Of a stretch of DNA of 64,000 nt, positions 25,318-32,924 are shown in pieces. This DNA comes from JAGWAJ01 sp026707615 (lineage in GTDB: Bacteria > Acidobacteriota > Vicinamibacteria > Vicinamibacterales > UBA8438), in contig CBDBMW010000011.1 of assembly GCA_965207595.1 (NCBI GenBank), forward strand, positions 520,970 to 584,969, in the 5' to 3' direction. Within the stretch, counting starts at the first letter, position 1. Each line of letters starts with the position of its first letter. Made by a program: the position numbers and the translations under genes. The notes beneath the pieces are model-generated. The model searched no databases. It worked only from the letters and a program-made list of their open reading frames with translations, and had not been told where the DNA came from.

Positions 25318-25892
25318 CCGCCGCCCTGACCGAGGGCCTCGACCGCTACGCCATCGGCGCCAAGCTCCGCGAGCTGCGCCGGCGCAAGCGGATGGGGCTG
25401 GCGGAGCTCGGCCGTCACACCGGGCTCTCGGCGTCGCTCCTCTCGAAGATCGAGCGCGGGAAGATGTACCCGACGCTGCCCACGCTGCTGCGGATCGCGC
25501 TGGTGTTCAGCGTCGACCTCGGCTACTTCTTCAGCCCCGCCGGCTCGGACGTCGCGCTCATCCGGCGGGACGCGCGCCTCCGCTTCCCGGACCGGCCGGG
25601 CGAGACGGACACGTCGTATCACTTCGAGTCGCTCGACTACGGGGCCACGGAACGGAGGCTCAGCGCCTACCTCGCCGAGTTCGATTCGAAGCCGGTCGAC
25701 GACGTGCGGCTCCACCGGCACGACGGGGACGAGTTCCTCTTCGTGCTCTCCGGAACGCTCGGGCTGTACGTGGAGGATCACGAGCTGGTCCTCGAGGCCG
25801 AGGATGCGGTGTACTTCCGGGCCGGGCGGCCCCACGGCTACCGCCGCATCGGGCGCAAGCGCTGCCGCGCCGTCGTCGTCGTGGCGCCGTGA
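25308..25892 (+). CDS. XRE-type regulator with C-terminal cupin
   Basis: 194 aa from ATG 25308 inside the desaturase 3' end. The helix-turn-helix spans about 14-68 (LRELRRRKRMGLAELGRHTG, LSASLLSKIERGKMYPTLPT). The cupin follows at about 120-194 (VRLHRHDGDEFLFVLSGTLG, VYFRAGRPHGYRRIG), with His residues positioned as metal ligands. Such HTH-cupin proteins sense small molecules and often repress adjacent operons. Overlap with the desaturase suggests it controls the lipid genes; no operator was found. Confidence 0.88.
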   Translation: MALTAALTEGLDRYAIGAKLRELRRRKRMGLAELGRHTGLSASLLSKIERGKMYPTLPTLLRIALVFSVDLGYFFSPAGSDVALIRRDARLRFPDRPGETDTSYHFESLDYGATERRLSAYLAEFDSKPVDDVRLHRHDGDEFLFVLSGTLGLYVEDHELVLEAEDAVYFRAGRPHGYRRIGRKRCRAVVVVAP

Positions 25893-25943
25893 GGCGGCCA
25901 CTTGTGCGAAGATGGCGCGGACGCGGTCGAGGACCCGGCTGGC

Positions 25944-26366
25944 ATGAAGATATCGCTCGCGAACGATCTCGAGGAGATTGCCGTCGTCGGTGCCCGGATC
26001 GACGAGTTCTGCGAGTCGCACGACATCCCGCCGCAGGTTGCCTACGCCGTCAGCGTGTCGGTCGACGAGCTGCTGAACAACACGATCAGCTACGGCTACG
26101 CGGACGACGATCCGCACACCATCGAGTTGAGCCTGCAGCTCGATGCCGATGCGGTCGTCGTGCAGATCGTCGACGACGCGCAGGAGTTCGAGGCGTCGGG
26201 CGTCCCGGAGCCCGACACCGAGGCCGCGCTCGAGGACCGGTCCGTGGGCGGGCTGGGCCTCTTCATCGTCCACCAGATGATGGACACCGTGGAGTTCCGC
26301 CGGGAGGACGGGCGCAACGTCGTCACCATCGCGAAGAAGACCAACGGCGGCGACGGAGCGCCCTGA
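25944..26366 (+). CDS. RsbW-like ATP-binding protein
   Basis: 140 aa from ATG 25944; a TTG 42 bp upstream is an alternative. GHKL ATPase motifs are seen: SVDELLNNTISYGY (N-box), VVQIVDDAQEFEAS (G1-like) and GGLGLFIVHQMMD (G2), then VTIAKK. This is the size and order of anti-sigma-factor kinases and related serine kinases of the RsbW/SpoIIAB group. No anti-anti-sigma factor or sigma gene is next to it, so its partner lies elsewhere. A weak ribosome-binding site only. Confidence 0.85.
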   Translation: MKISLANDLEEIAVVGARIDEFCESHDIPPQVAYAVSVSVDELLNNTISYGYADDDPHTIELSLQLDADAVVVQIVDDAQEFEASGVPEPDTEAALEDRSVGGLGLFIVHQMMDTVEFRREDGRNVVTIAKKTNGGDGAP

Positions 26367-26398
26367 CCCGCGGCGCGCCTTGGCGGGCGCGTCGGGAG

Positions 26399-26641
26399 CT
26401 CGCTGGCGCGAGACTCGTCGCTTGGCGCGGGGCGAACGGGAGCGTCAACCGGCTGACATGCTCGCTGGCGCGAACTCCTCCGCTTGGCCGGCGTCGAACG
26501 GGAGCGTCAGCCGGCTGGCGGTCGGCGCGCGATGATCTCGGCGACGCCGAGCCCGGGCTCCTCTTGGCCGGTTCGAACGGTAGGGTCACCCGGCCGGCGG
26601 TCGGCGGGCGACGATCTCGGCGACGCCGAGCCCGTGCTCCG
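26399..26641 (-). repeat. three tandem copies of a methyltransferase 3'-end unit
   Basis: Unit starts lie at about 26399, 26461 and 26563. The two right-hand copies share about 55 bp (26507-26561 and 26585-26639). On the minus strand both read G-L-G-V-A-E-I-(V/I)-A-R-R-P-P-A-G then stop. The left unit keeps only the outer flank (GGCGAACGGGAGCGTCA). It lies directly downstream of, and includes the end of, the methyltransferase gene. Confidence 0.8.
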
Positions 26642-27236
26642 AGTCCGGACCGGCGGGGCGCTCGGCGCAGTGGCGGATGTCCCAGTTCCAGGCGCGGACC
26701 GTCTCCGCCAGCTCTCCCTCGCGCAGCACGAAGCGGTGGCCGCCGCCTGCCTCCGGGGCCGGGAGGTGCAGCGCGGCGACGAACAGCCCGCCCGGGCGCA
26801 CTCCCTCCCGGATGGCCGCGAACAGCGGCCGGTGCAGGAAGTAGCAGTCGACGATCAGGTCGTAGGCGGCCGTCGGGATGGCGAACTCCGGCGGATCGGC
26901 TTCGAGATCGGCGACGTGCCCCGCGACCCGCTCGCGGCACCCGGCGCGGGCGGCGTTCGCCAGGAGCAGGCGGACGGCGGCCTGCGATCCGTCGACCGCG
27001 TCGACCTGCCAGCCGCGCTCCGCGAGCCAGACCGCGTGGCGTCCGGCACCGCAGGCGAGATCGAGAGCGCGCCCCGGAGGGAGGCCCGACACCGCCTGCG
27101 GCAGGGGGGGTGATGGTTCCTCCAGAGCGCCCGGCGCGCGAGCCGCGTAGCGCGCCTCCCACTTGCCGATCTGCCGGTTCGGGGCAGGAGTGCGCGCCGC
27201 GGAACGGCGCGGACCCCTGGAGGGTGTGCTGGGCAC
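26586..27236 (-). CDS. class I SAM methyltransferase
   Basis: 216 aa from GTG 27236; the conserved part starts at IGKWEARYAARAPGALEE (about residue 22), so the true start may be later. Motif I is ALDLACGAGRHAVWLAERG with acidic VDAVDGS after it; VDCYFLHRPLFAAIREGVRP and GGLFVAALHLP follow. This is the layout of TehB/thiopurine-type small-molecule methyltransferases. The stop codon lies within the innermost copy of a tandem repeat made of its own 3' end. Confidence 0.82.
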   Translation of the reverse strand: MPSTPSRGPRRSAARTPAPNRQIGKWEARYAARAPGALEEPSPPLPQAVSGLPPGRALDLACGAGRHAVWLAERGWQVDAVDGSQAAVRLLLANAARAGCRERVAGHVADLEADPPEFAIPTAAYDLIVDCYFLHRPLFAAIREGVRPGGLFVAALHLPAPEAGGGHRFVLREGELAETVRAWNWDIRHCAERPAGPDSEHGLGVAEIVARRPPAG

Positions 27237-27285
27237 CGGGCGGAGGCCGCAGCGCGACCTTGCGGTCGCGGCGGCGATTCGCGAG

Positions 27286-28764
27286 CTACGCGAGGATGTC
27301 CTCCACGACGCGGCCGCCGACGTCGGTCAGGCGGAAGTCGCGGCCCTGGTAGCGGTAGGTGAGACGCGTGTGGTCGATGCCCACGCTGTGCAGGATGGTC
27401 GCCTGCAGGTCGTGGATGCTGACCGGGTTGCGGACGATGCTGGCGCTGAACTCGTCGGTCTCGCCGTAGGTGAGGCCGGGCTTGATGCCGCCGCCGGCCA
27501 TCCACATGGTGTAGCAGCGCGGGTTGTGGTCGCGCCCGTAGCTGGCCGCCGTGGCCCGGGTGTCGTTGGCGGCGCTGAACTGGCCGTACACGGTGCGCCC
27601 GAACTCGCCACCCCACACCACGAGGGTGTCGTCGAGCATGCCGCGCTGCCGGAGGTCCTGGACCAGCGCGGCCGAGCCCTGATCGACCTCCCGCGTCTGC
27701 CGCGGAAGCTGGTTCGGCAGGTCGCTGTGGTGGTCCCAGCCGGTGTGCGACAGCATGACGTAGCGCACGCCCCGCTCCGCCAGCCGGCGCGCCAGCAGGC
27801 AGTTGGCGGCGAAGGTGCCGCGCTGGCGGGCGTCCTCCCCGTAGAGCTCGAACGTGCTCTCCGGCTCGGAGGAGAGGTCGGTCAGCTCCGGCACCGAGAG
27901 CTGCATCCGGGCGGCCATCTCGTACTGCTCGATGCGCGCGGAGATCTCCGGGTCGCCGGTCTCCTCGAGCCGCATCTGGTTGAGGGCGGCCAGGTCGTCC
28001 AGGAAGCGGCGGCGGTCGTCCGTGTCGAAGCCCTCCGGATTGGAGAGGTACAGCACCGGGTCCGGCCCCGTCCCGAACTTGACGCCCCCGTAGCGGGTGG
28101 GCAGGAAGCCGCTGCCCCAGTAGCGCGCGAGGAACGGACCGCCGCCGGTGCTCGAGCCGGTCGTCGGCATGGCCACGAACGAGGGGAGGTTGTCGTTCTC
28201 GCTGCCCAGGGCGTACGACACCCAGGCGCCGATCGTGGGGCGCCCCGTGAGCTGGAAGCCGGTGAACAGGTAGGTCTGCGCGGGGTCGTGGTTGAGCTGG
28301 CTGTTCCAGAGCGACTTCACGAAGCACAGCTCGTCGGCGACCTTCGCGGTGTGCGGCAGCAGCTCGCTCAGCCAGGCCCCCGACTGCCCGTGCTGCGCGA
28401 ACTCGAAGACGGTCGGGATGATGGGCAGCGTGTTCTGCGTCGCCGTCATCGTGCTGAGCCGCAGGCGCTCCCGCACGGAGTCGGGCAGCTCCTCGCCCGC
28501 CATCCGCGCGAGCCCCGGCTTGTAGTCGAACAGATCGAGGTGCGAGGGGGCGCCCGACATGCAGAGGTAGATGACGCGCTTCGCCTTCGGGGCGAAGTGC
28601 GGCAGGTCGGGGAGGCCGCCGGACGCCTCCGGGCCCGTCTGCACGGCGCCGAGGTCCTCACGGAGGAGCGTCGCCAGCGCGGCGAAGCCGAGGCCGGTCC
28701 CACTGGCCCGGAAGAACGAGCGCCGGTTCATCAGCCGTGCGTAGTCCTGTCTCGGATCCGCCAT
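27286..28764 (-). CDS. DUF1501 (sulfatase-like) protein
   Basis: 492 aa from ATG 28764 (MADPRQDYARLMNRRSFFRA). The RRSFFRASGTGLGFAAL segment is a twin-arginine-type signal. Conserved parts: RVIYLCMSGAPSHLDLFDYK, HGQSGAWLSELLPHTAKVAD, SHTGWDHHSDLPNQLPRQTR, WGGEFGRT and GRDHNPRCYTMWMAGGGIK. These are the metal-binding blocks of the alkaline-phosphatase/sulfatase-like DUF1501 family. It is downstream of, and probably co-transcribed with, the heme-DUF1549-DUF1553 gene, an association well known from Planctomycetes and also common in Acidobacteria. Confidence 0.92.
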   Translation of the reverse strand: MADPRQDYARLMNRRSFFRASGTGLGFAALATLLREDLGAVQTGPEASGGLPDLPHFAPKAKRVIYLCMSGAPSHLDLFDYKPGLARMAGEELPDSVRERLRLSTMTATQNTLPIIPTVFEFAQHGQSGAWLSELLPHTAKVADELCFVKSLWNSQLNHDPAQTYLFTGFQLTGRPTIGAWVSYALGSENDNLPSFVAMPTTGSSTGGGPFLARYWGSGFLPTRYGGVKFGTGPDPVLYLSNPEGFDTDDRRRFLDDLAALNQMRLEETGDPEISARIEQYEMAARMQLSVPELTDLSSEPESTFELYGEDARQRGTFAANCLLARRLAERGVRYVMLSHTGWDHHSDLPNQLPRQTREVDQGSAALVQDLRQRGMLDDTLVVWGGEFGRTVYGQFSAANDTRATAASYGRDHNPRCYTMWMAGGGIKPGLTYGETDEFSASIVRNPVSIHDLQATILHSVGIDHTRLTYRYQGRDFRLTDVGGRVVEDILA

Positions 28765-28944
28765 TCGTGTCCGTCCCTTCTCGCTGCCGCCGGCCGCCCC
28801 CCGGACGAGCTGCGTTCTCCGACCGGTTCGGGCAACGACTCCGCGCTCGGTGCCGTTCTCGCTGCCGACGCCCCCGGCGGGCCGCGCCCTCCGGGATCCG
28901 GCCACGCGCGCGCGAATCTGTTCCTGTCGGTCTGGGCCGCTCCT

Positions 28945-31900
28945 CTAGTGCTGCGTCACGACCTCGTCGAGGTTCAGAATCAGGCTCGCCACGGCGGCAT
29001 GCGCGGCCAGCTCGGCGACGTCGAGGCTTTCGTCGCGCGGGTGCTCGCCGTGACTCAGAAGCCGGAGCGCCGCGTCCCGGTCGCTCCGATAGCGATCCCC
29101 GAAGGCCTCCAGGCTGCTACGAAGCACGTCGATCTCCGCCTCCGCGGGCCGCCGGGCGGTGGCCAGCCGGAAGGCGAAGTCCAGGCGGTCGGCCGCGGTC
29201 GGACCGCCCTCGGTCAGCATGCGCTCGGCCAGCATCCGCGCCGCCTCGAGGGCGGTCACGTCGTTCATCAGGTTGAGCGCCTGGAGCGGCGTGTTCGTCG
29301 GGTTCGTGCTGACGTGCGGGTTGTCCCGATCGACGACGTCGAAGAGCGACATGGCCGGCGGCAGCACGCTGCGCCGCACGTAGGTGTAGAGGCTCCGGCG
29401 ATGGAGATCGTCGCCCTCGGCCTGCACGTAGGTGCCGAACTGGCCGGCCCAGAGGCCCTCCGGCTGGTACGGCTTGACGGACGGGCCGCCGATCCTCTCG
29501 ACCAGCAGTCCGGAGACGGCGAGGAGCTGGTCGCGCAGCATCTCGGCCGGCAGCCGGTAGCGCGGCCCGCGCGCGAGCAGCCGGTTGTCCTCGTCCCTCG
29601 CGACGAGCTCCGGCGTGACGCGGGACGACTGGCGGTACGTCGCACTGGTGACGATGAGCTTCTGCATCGCCTTCACGTCCCAGCCCGTGCGCACGAACTC
29701 GGTGGCCAGCCAGTCCAGCAGCTCCGGGTGCGAGGGCAGTTCCCCCTGCAGGCCGAAGTTGTCGGCGCTCCGCACCAGCCCCGTCCCGAACAGCATCTCC
29801 CAGTAGCGGTTCACCGCGACGCGCGCCGTGAGCGGATGGGAGGGGTCCACGAGCCACATGGCCAGGCCCAGCCGATCGTTGGGGGCGCCGTCGGGCATCG
29901 GCGGCAGCCACGCGGGCGTCGCGCGCGCCACCCGCTCCCCGGGCCGGTCGTAGTTGCCGCGCCGCAGCAGGTGCGCGTCGCGCGGCTCGGGCAGCTCCTG
30001 CATCACCATCACGGTGGGGAAGGTGTCGTGGAGCGCGGCCCGTTCGCGGCGGGCGGCCCGCAGATCATCGAGGAGCGTGCCGACCGTCACGTCCGGCTTC
30101 GGATAGCGCGGCGGCGTCACGCCCGGCCGCTCCCGCCGCCGCTTCTCGATGCGGGCCGCGTCGATCCGGTCGTTCGCCTGGTGGACCAGGAAGTACGAAT
30201 CGATCTTGCGCGCCTGCCGCGGCGTCCGCTCCGCCGGCGGGAGGGCCGCGATCTCGGCCAGGGAGGCCGGCTCGGCGAGGGCCGCGATCCGTTCCGGCGT
30301 CAGGGCCCGGTCGTAGACCCGGACGTCCCAGATCGCGCCCCGGAACCGCTCGCTTCCACCGCCCGCCCCGATGCGCAGGGGGTGCTCGGTGGGGTCCTGC
30401 GGGCCGAGCCCGTTGAACAGCACGTCCAGCTTCTGCGGCGCGCCGTCGACGTAGAGCGAGACGCCCTCGATCTGCCGCGAGCCGTCGTAGGTCGCCGCCA
30501 CGTGGATCGGGCCGCGGGCGTGCAGCGGCTCGGCCGTCTCGACGTGGCCCGAGTCGTTGTCCATCCAGAGACCCGTGTTCCCGCCGACGAGATTGAGCTG
30601 CAGCTTCCCGTCCACGAGCAGCAGGCTGAAGCCCTGCCCCCGCGGGGTGTCGAGAAGCGTCCGCGTGATGATGGGGCCGCCCGCCGCCTCCGGCTCGATC
30701 CAGGCCGCTAGGGTCATCGCCCGCCCGCCGCCGTAGACGCTGTCGAAGGCGTTGTCGTCGGGATCCTGGAGGTAGGCGTCGAGCGTCTTCGGGCCGCGGC
30801 GGCCGGCCGAGCCGCCGTCCACGTAGCGCCGGCCGTCGAAGCGCCGCTCCCGGGCGGAGGTCAACGCGAAGTGCGCGGTCAGTCCGTCGTCCGGGGAGCC
30901 GGCGATCGGGTCGGCGTCGCCGAGGGATGCTTCCCAGGCGCGCTGGGCTGCTTCGATGGGCCCCCGCAGCTCTGCGAGCTGCGCCTCGGCGGCGGCGATG
31001 CGCTCGTCGATCGCCCGCAGCTCCTCGGCCTGCTCCGGTGTCGGCGCGTAGACCAGCGGCGGCGTGTTGCCGGTCTTCTGACCGATGCCCGACTCCGCGA
31101 TGCTGTTGAAGTAGGCGAAGAGCTGGTAGAACTCCTTCTGCTCGAGCGGGTCGAACTTGTGGTCGTGGCAGCGGGCGCAACCCACGGTCAGCCCCATCCA
31201 GACGGTGCCGGTGGTCGAGACGCGGTCGACGACGTTCTCGACGAAGAACTCCTCGGGGATGATGCCCATCTCGGAGTTCATGCGGTGGTTGCGGTTGAAG
31301 CCGGTGGCGATGCGCTGGTCGAGCGTCGCGTCCGGCAGGAGGTCGCCCGCGAGCTGCTCGATCGTGAAGCGGTCGAAGGGCAGGTTGCGGTTGAAGGCGT
31401 CGATGACCCAGTCGCGCCAGCGCGACATGTCGCGGCGCTGGTCGGCGAAGTACCCGGACGAGTCCGCGAAGCGCGCCGCCGCCAGCCAGGTCGCGGCCAT
31501 CCGCTCGCCGTAGCGGGGCGACGCCAGCAGCCGGTCGACCGCCTTCTCGTAGGCGTCCGGCGAGTCGTCGCCCAGGAACGCCGCCACCTCGCCCGGGGTC
31601 GGCGGGAGGCCCGTCAGGTCCAGCGTCACGCGGCGCAGCAGCGTGGCGCGGTCGGCCTCCGGCGACGGCCGCAGCCCCTCGCGCTCCAGCCGTCCGAGGA
31701 CGAACGCGTCGATCGGGTTCCGCGGCCACGCGGCGTCGTCGACCGCCGGCGGGTTCGGACGCACCGCGGGGACGAACGACCAGTGCGGCTCGTACTCTGC
31801 GCCCTGCTCGATCCAGCGGGTGAGGAGGGCGACCTCCCGCGGCTCGAGGGGCTCCTCGCGAAACGGCATCCGCCGCTGCGGATCCGTCGCGGTGATGCGG

Positions 31901-32238
31901 TGCACGAGGGCGCTCCGGTCCGGGTCGCCGGGCGCGACGACCGCCATCGGACCCTGCCCGGCCGTGGTGCGGGTCGCGTCCTTTCGGGACGTCTCGGCGT
32001 CGTCGAGCCGCAGGCCGGCGCGGCGGGTTCCGGAATCGGGGCCGTGACACGTGTAGCAGCGGTCCGACAGGATGGGCCGGATGTCCCGGTTGAAGCGCAC
32101 GATCTCCGGGAGGGGGTCGGACGCGGGGGCCGGGCCCTGGGCCAGGACGCCCCATGCCGAGCAGGTCACGGCCGCCGCGACCGCGCCCCGCCAGCCGATG
32201 CGTCTCGGAGTGTCCGGGGAGCGATGGACGGTGCGCAT
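28945..32238 (-). CDS. cytochrome-c/DUF1549/LamG/DUF1553 protein
   Basis: 1097 aa from ATG 32238, with AAGGAG 9 bp upstream. N-terminal signal (WRGAVAAAVTCSAWGVLAQG), then a heme-binding CYTCHG site in the PSCyt1 domain, DUF1549/PSCyt2 (NPIDAFVLGRLEREGLRPSP to about 390, including GCARCHDHKFDPL, a second possible heme site), an inserted LamG-like domain (about 470-650), and DUF1553/PSD1 at about 780-1060. Role inferred: periplasmic redox protein binding carbohydrate, working with DUF1501. The LamG insert is a usual feature of some members. Confidence 0.92.
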   Translation of the reverse strand: MRTVHRSPDTPRRIGWRGAVAAAVTCSAWGVLAQGPAPASDPLPEIVRFNRDIRPILSDRCYTCHGPDSGTRRAGLRLDDAETSRKDATRTTAGQGPMAVVAPGDPDRSALVHRITATDPQRRMPFREEPLEPREVALLTRWIEQGAEYEPHWSFVPAVRPNPPAVDDAAWPRNPIDAFVLGRLEREGLRPSPEADRATLLRRVTLDLTGLPPTPGEVAAFLGDDSPDAYEKAVDRLLASPRYGERMAATWLAAARFADSSGYFADQRRDMSRWRDWVIDAFNRNLPFDRFTIEQLAGDLLPDATLDQRIATGFNRNHRMNSEMGIIPEEFFVENVVDRVSTTGTVWMGLTVGCARCHDHKFDPLEQKEFYQLFAYFNSIAESGIGQKTGNTPPLVYAPTPEQAEELRAIDERIAAAEAQLAELRGPIEAAQRAWEASLGDADPIAGSPDDGLTAHFALTSARERRFDGRRYVDGGSAGRRGPKTLDAYLQDPDDNAFDSVYGGGRAMTLAAWIEPEAAGGPIITRTLLDTPRGQGFSLLLVDGKLQLNLVGGNTGLWMDNDSGHVETAEPLHARGPIHVAATYDGSRQIEGVSLYVDGAPQKLDVLFNGLGPQDPTEHPLRIGAGGGSERFRGAIWDVRVYDRALTPERIAALAEPASLAEIAALPPAERTPRQARKIDSYFLVHQANDRIDAARIEKRRRERPGVTPPRYPKPDVTVGTLLDDLRAARRERAALHDTFPTVMVMQELPEPRDAHLLRRGNYDRPGERVARATPAWLPPMPDGAPNDRLGLAMWLVDPSHPLTARVAVNRYWEMLFGTGLVRSADNFGLQGELPSHPELLDWLATEFVRTGWDVKAMQKLIVTSATYRQSSRVTPELVARDEDNRLLARGPRYRLPAEMLRDQLLAVSGLLVERIGGPSVKPYQPEGLWAGQFGTYVQAEGDDLHRRSLYTYVRRSVLPPAMSLFDVVDRDNPHVSTNPTNTPLQALNLMNDVTALEAARMLAERMLTEGGPTAADRLDFAFRLATARRPAEAEIDVLRSSLEAFGDRYRSDRDAALRLLSHGEHPRDESLDVAELAAHAAVASLILNLDEVVTQH

Positions 32239-32506
32239 GCGTCTCGACTCCTTGCCGCGGCGGCGGGGCGCTACCTGCGGGCCCCGGCGTCGGCGGCCCG
32301 CGAGTGTCAGCACGCACAGTAGAGGACGCGCCGTCGCGCGTCAACGCCGGCTCTGTCCACGACGGACGTACCTGGAGCTCGGCGGCTTCGCTTGCCGTTG
32401 GCCACGCTGGACGCGGAGCTCCGCGCCGCCGCCCGATCGACGGACGTCGACGTCCTGCCGCCCCGTTGAGCGGCCCGCCGGGCGAGCCGACGCCGGGCTG
32501 TTCCCT
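32239..32506. other. divergent region with two 14-bp palindromes
   Basis: With the promoter region that follows, this forms a 317-bp gap without a gene. Perfect palindromes CGCGGAGCTCCGCG (32412-32425) and GGACGTCGACGTCC (32442-32455) stand 16 bp apart, about 50 bp before the PadR promoter. They could be operators or chance in GC-rich DNA. Confidence 0.5.
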
Positions 32507-32555
32507 TTGACATTCTACCTGTCTCTCTGGTAGATGTTCTACCTGGGAGGTGGGG
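32507..32555 (+). promoter_or_regulatory. promoter and candidate operator of second PadR-ADOP unit
   Basis: TTGACA at 32507-32512 and TAGATG at 32531-32536 with an 18-bp spacer. TCTACC at 32514-32519 and GGTAGA at 32529-32534 are a perfect inverted repeat within that spacer and the -10 box. TTCTACCT occurs twice, at 32513-32520 and 32537-32544. GGGAGG at 32545-32550 is the ribosome-binding site. The layout matches the promoter at 7414, with TTGACA followed at once by TCTA. Confidence 0.6.
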
Positions 32556-32924
32556 ATGGCGCGACCGCCGGCGCGGGAAGAACAGCTCGGCCTGCTGCAG
32601 GGCACGCTGGACATGCTGATCCTTCAGACCCTGCTGCGGGGTCCGGCTCATGGCCACCAGATTGCGACGACGATCGAGCGCACCTCGAACGACGCTCTGC
32701 TGGTCGACCACGGATCGCTGTACCCCGCACTGCACCGCCTGCTGAAGCGCGGCTGGATCACCGGCACGTGGGGCACGTCGGCGAATAACCGGCGGGCGAA
32801 GTTCTATGCTCTGACCCCCTCCGGCCGGCGGCAGCTCGTGCGGGAGGCGACGCGCTGGGAGCGGATGGTCGAAGCCGTCGGGCGCGTCATGCGGCCCGCC
32901 GACGCGGATGGGGGGCCGCGATGA
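32556..32924 (+). CDS. PadR-family transcriptional regulator (acidobacterial type)
   Basis: 122 aa from ATG 32556, five bases after GGGAGG; a GTG two codons earlier lies in the ribosome-binding site and was rejected. PadR winged helix: GTLDMLILQTLLRGPAHGHQ, SLYPALHRLLKRGWITGTWG and RRAKFYALTPSGRRQL. It fits the TIGR03433-type regulators encoded before ADOP genes. It overlaps the permease start by 4 bp. Likely an autorepressor acting on the inverted repeat at 32514-32534. Confidence 0.9.
   Translation: MARPPAREEQLGLLQGTLDMLILQTLLRGPAHGHQIATTIERTSNDALLVDHGSLYPALHRLLKRGWITGTWGTSANNRRAKFYALTPSGRRQLVREATRWERMVEAVGRVMRPADADGGPR

Noticed and set aside
27163..30711. 1182-codon plus-strand open frame across the DUF1501 and DUF1549 genes
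   Set aside because: It is the shadow of two well-supported minus-strand genes and contains only Arg/Val/Gly/Pro-rich text.
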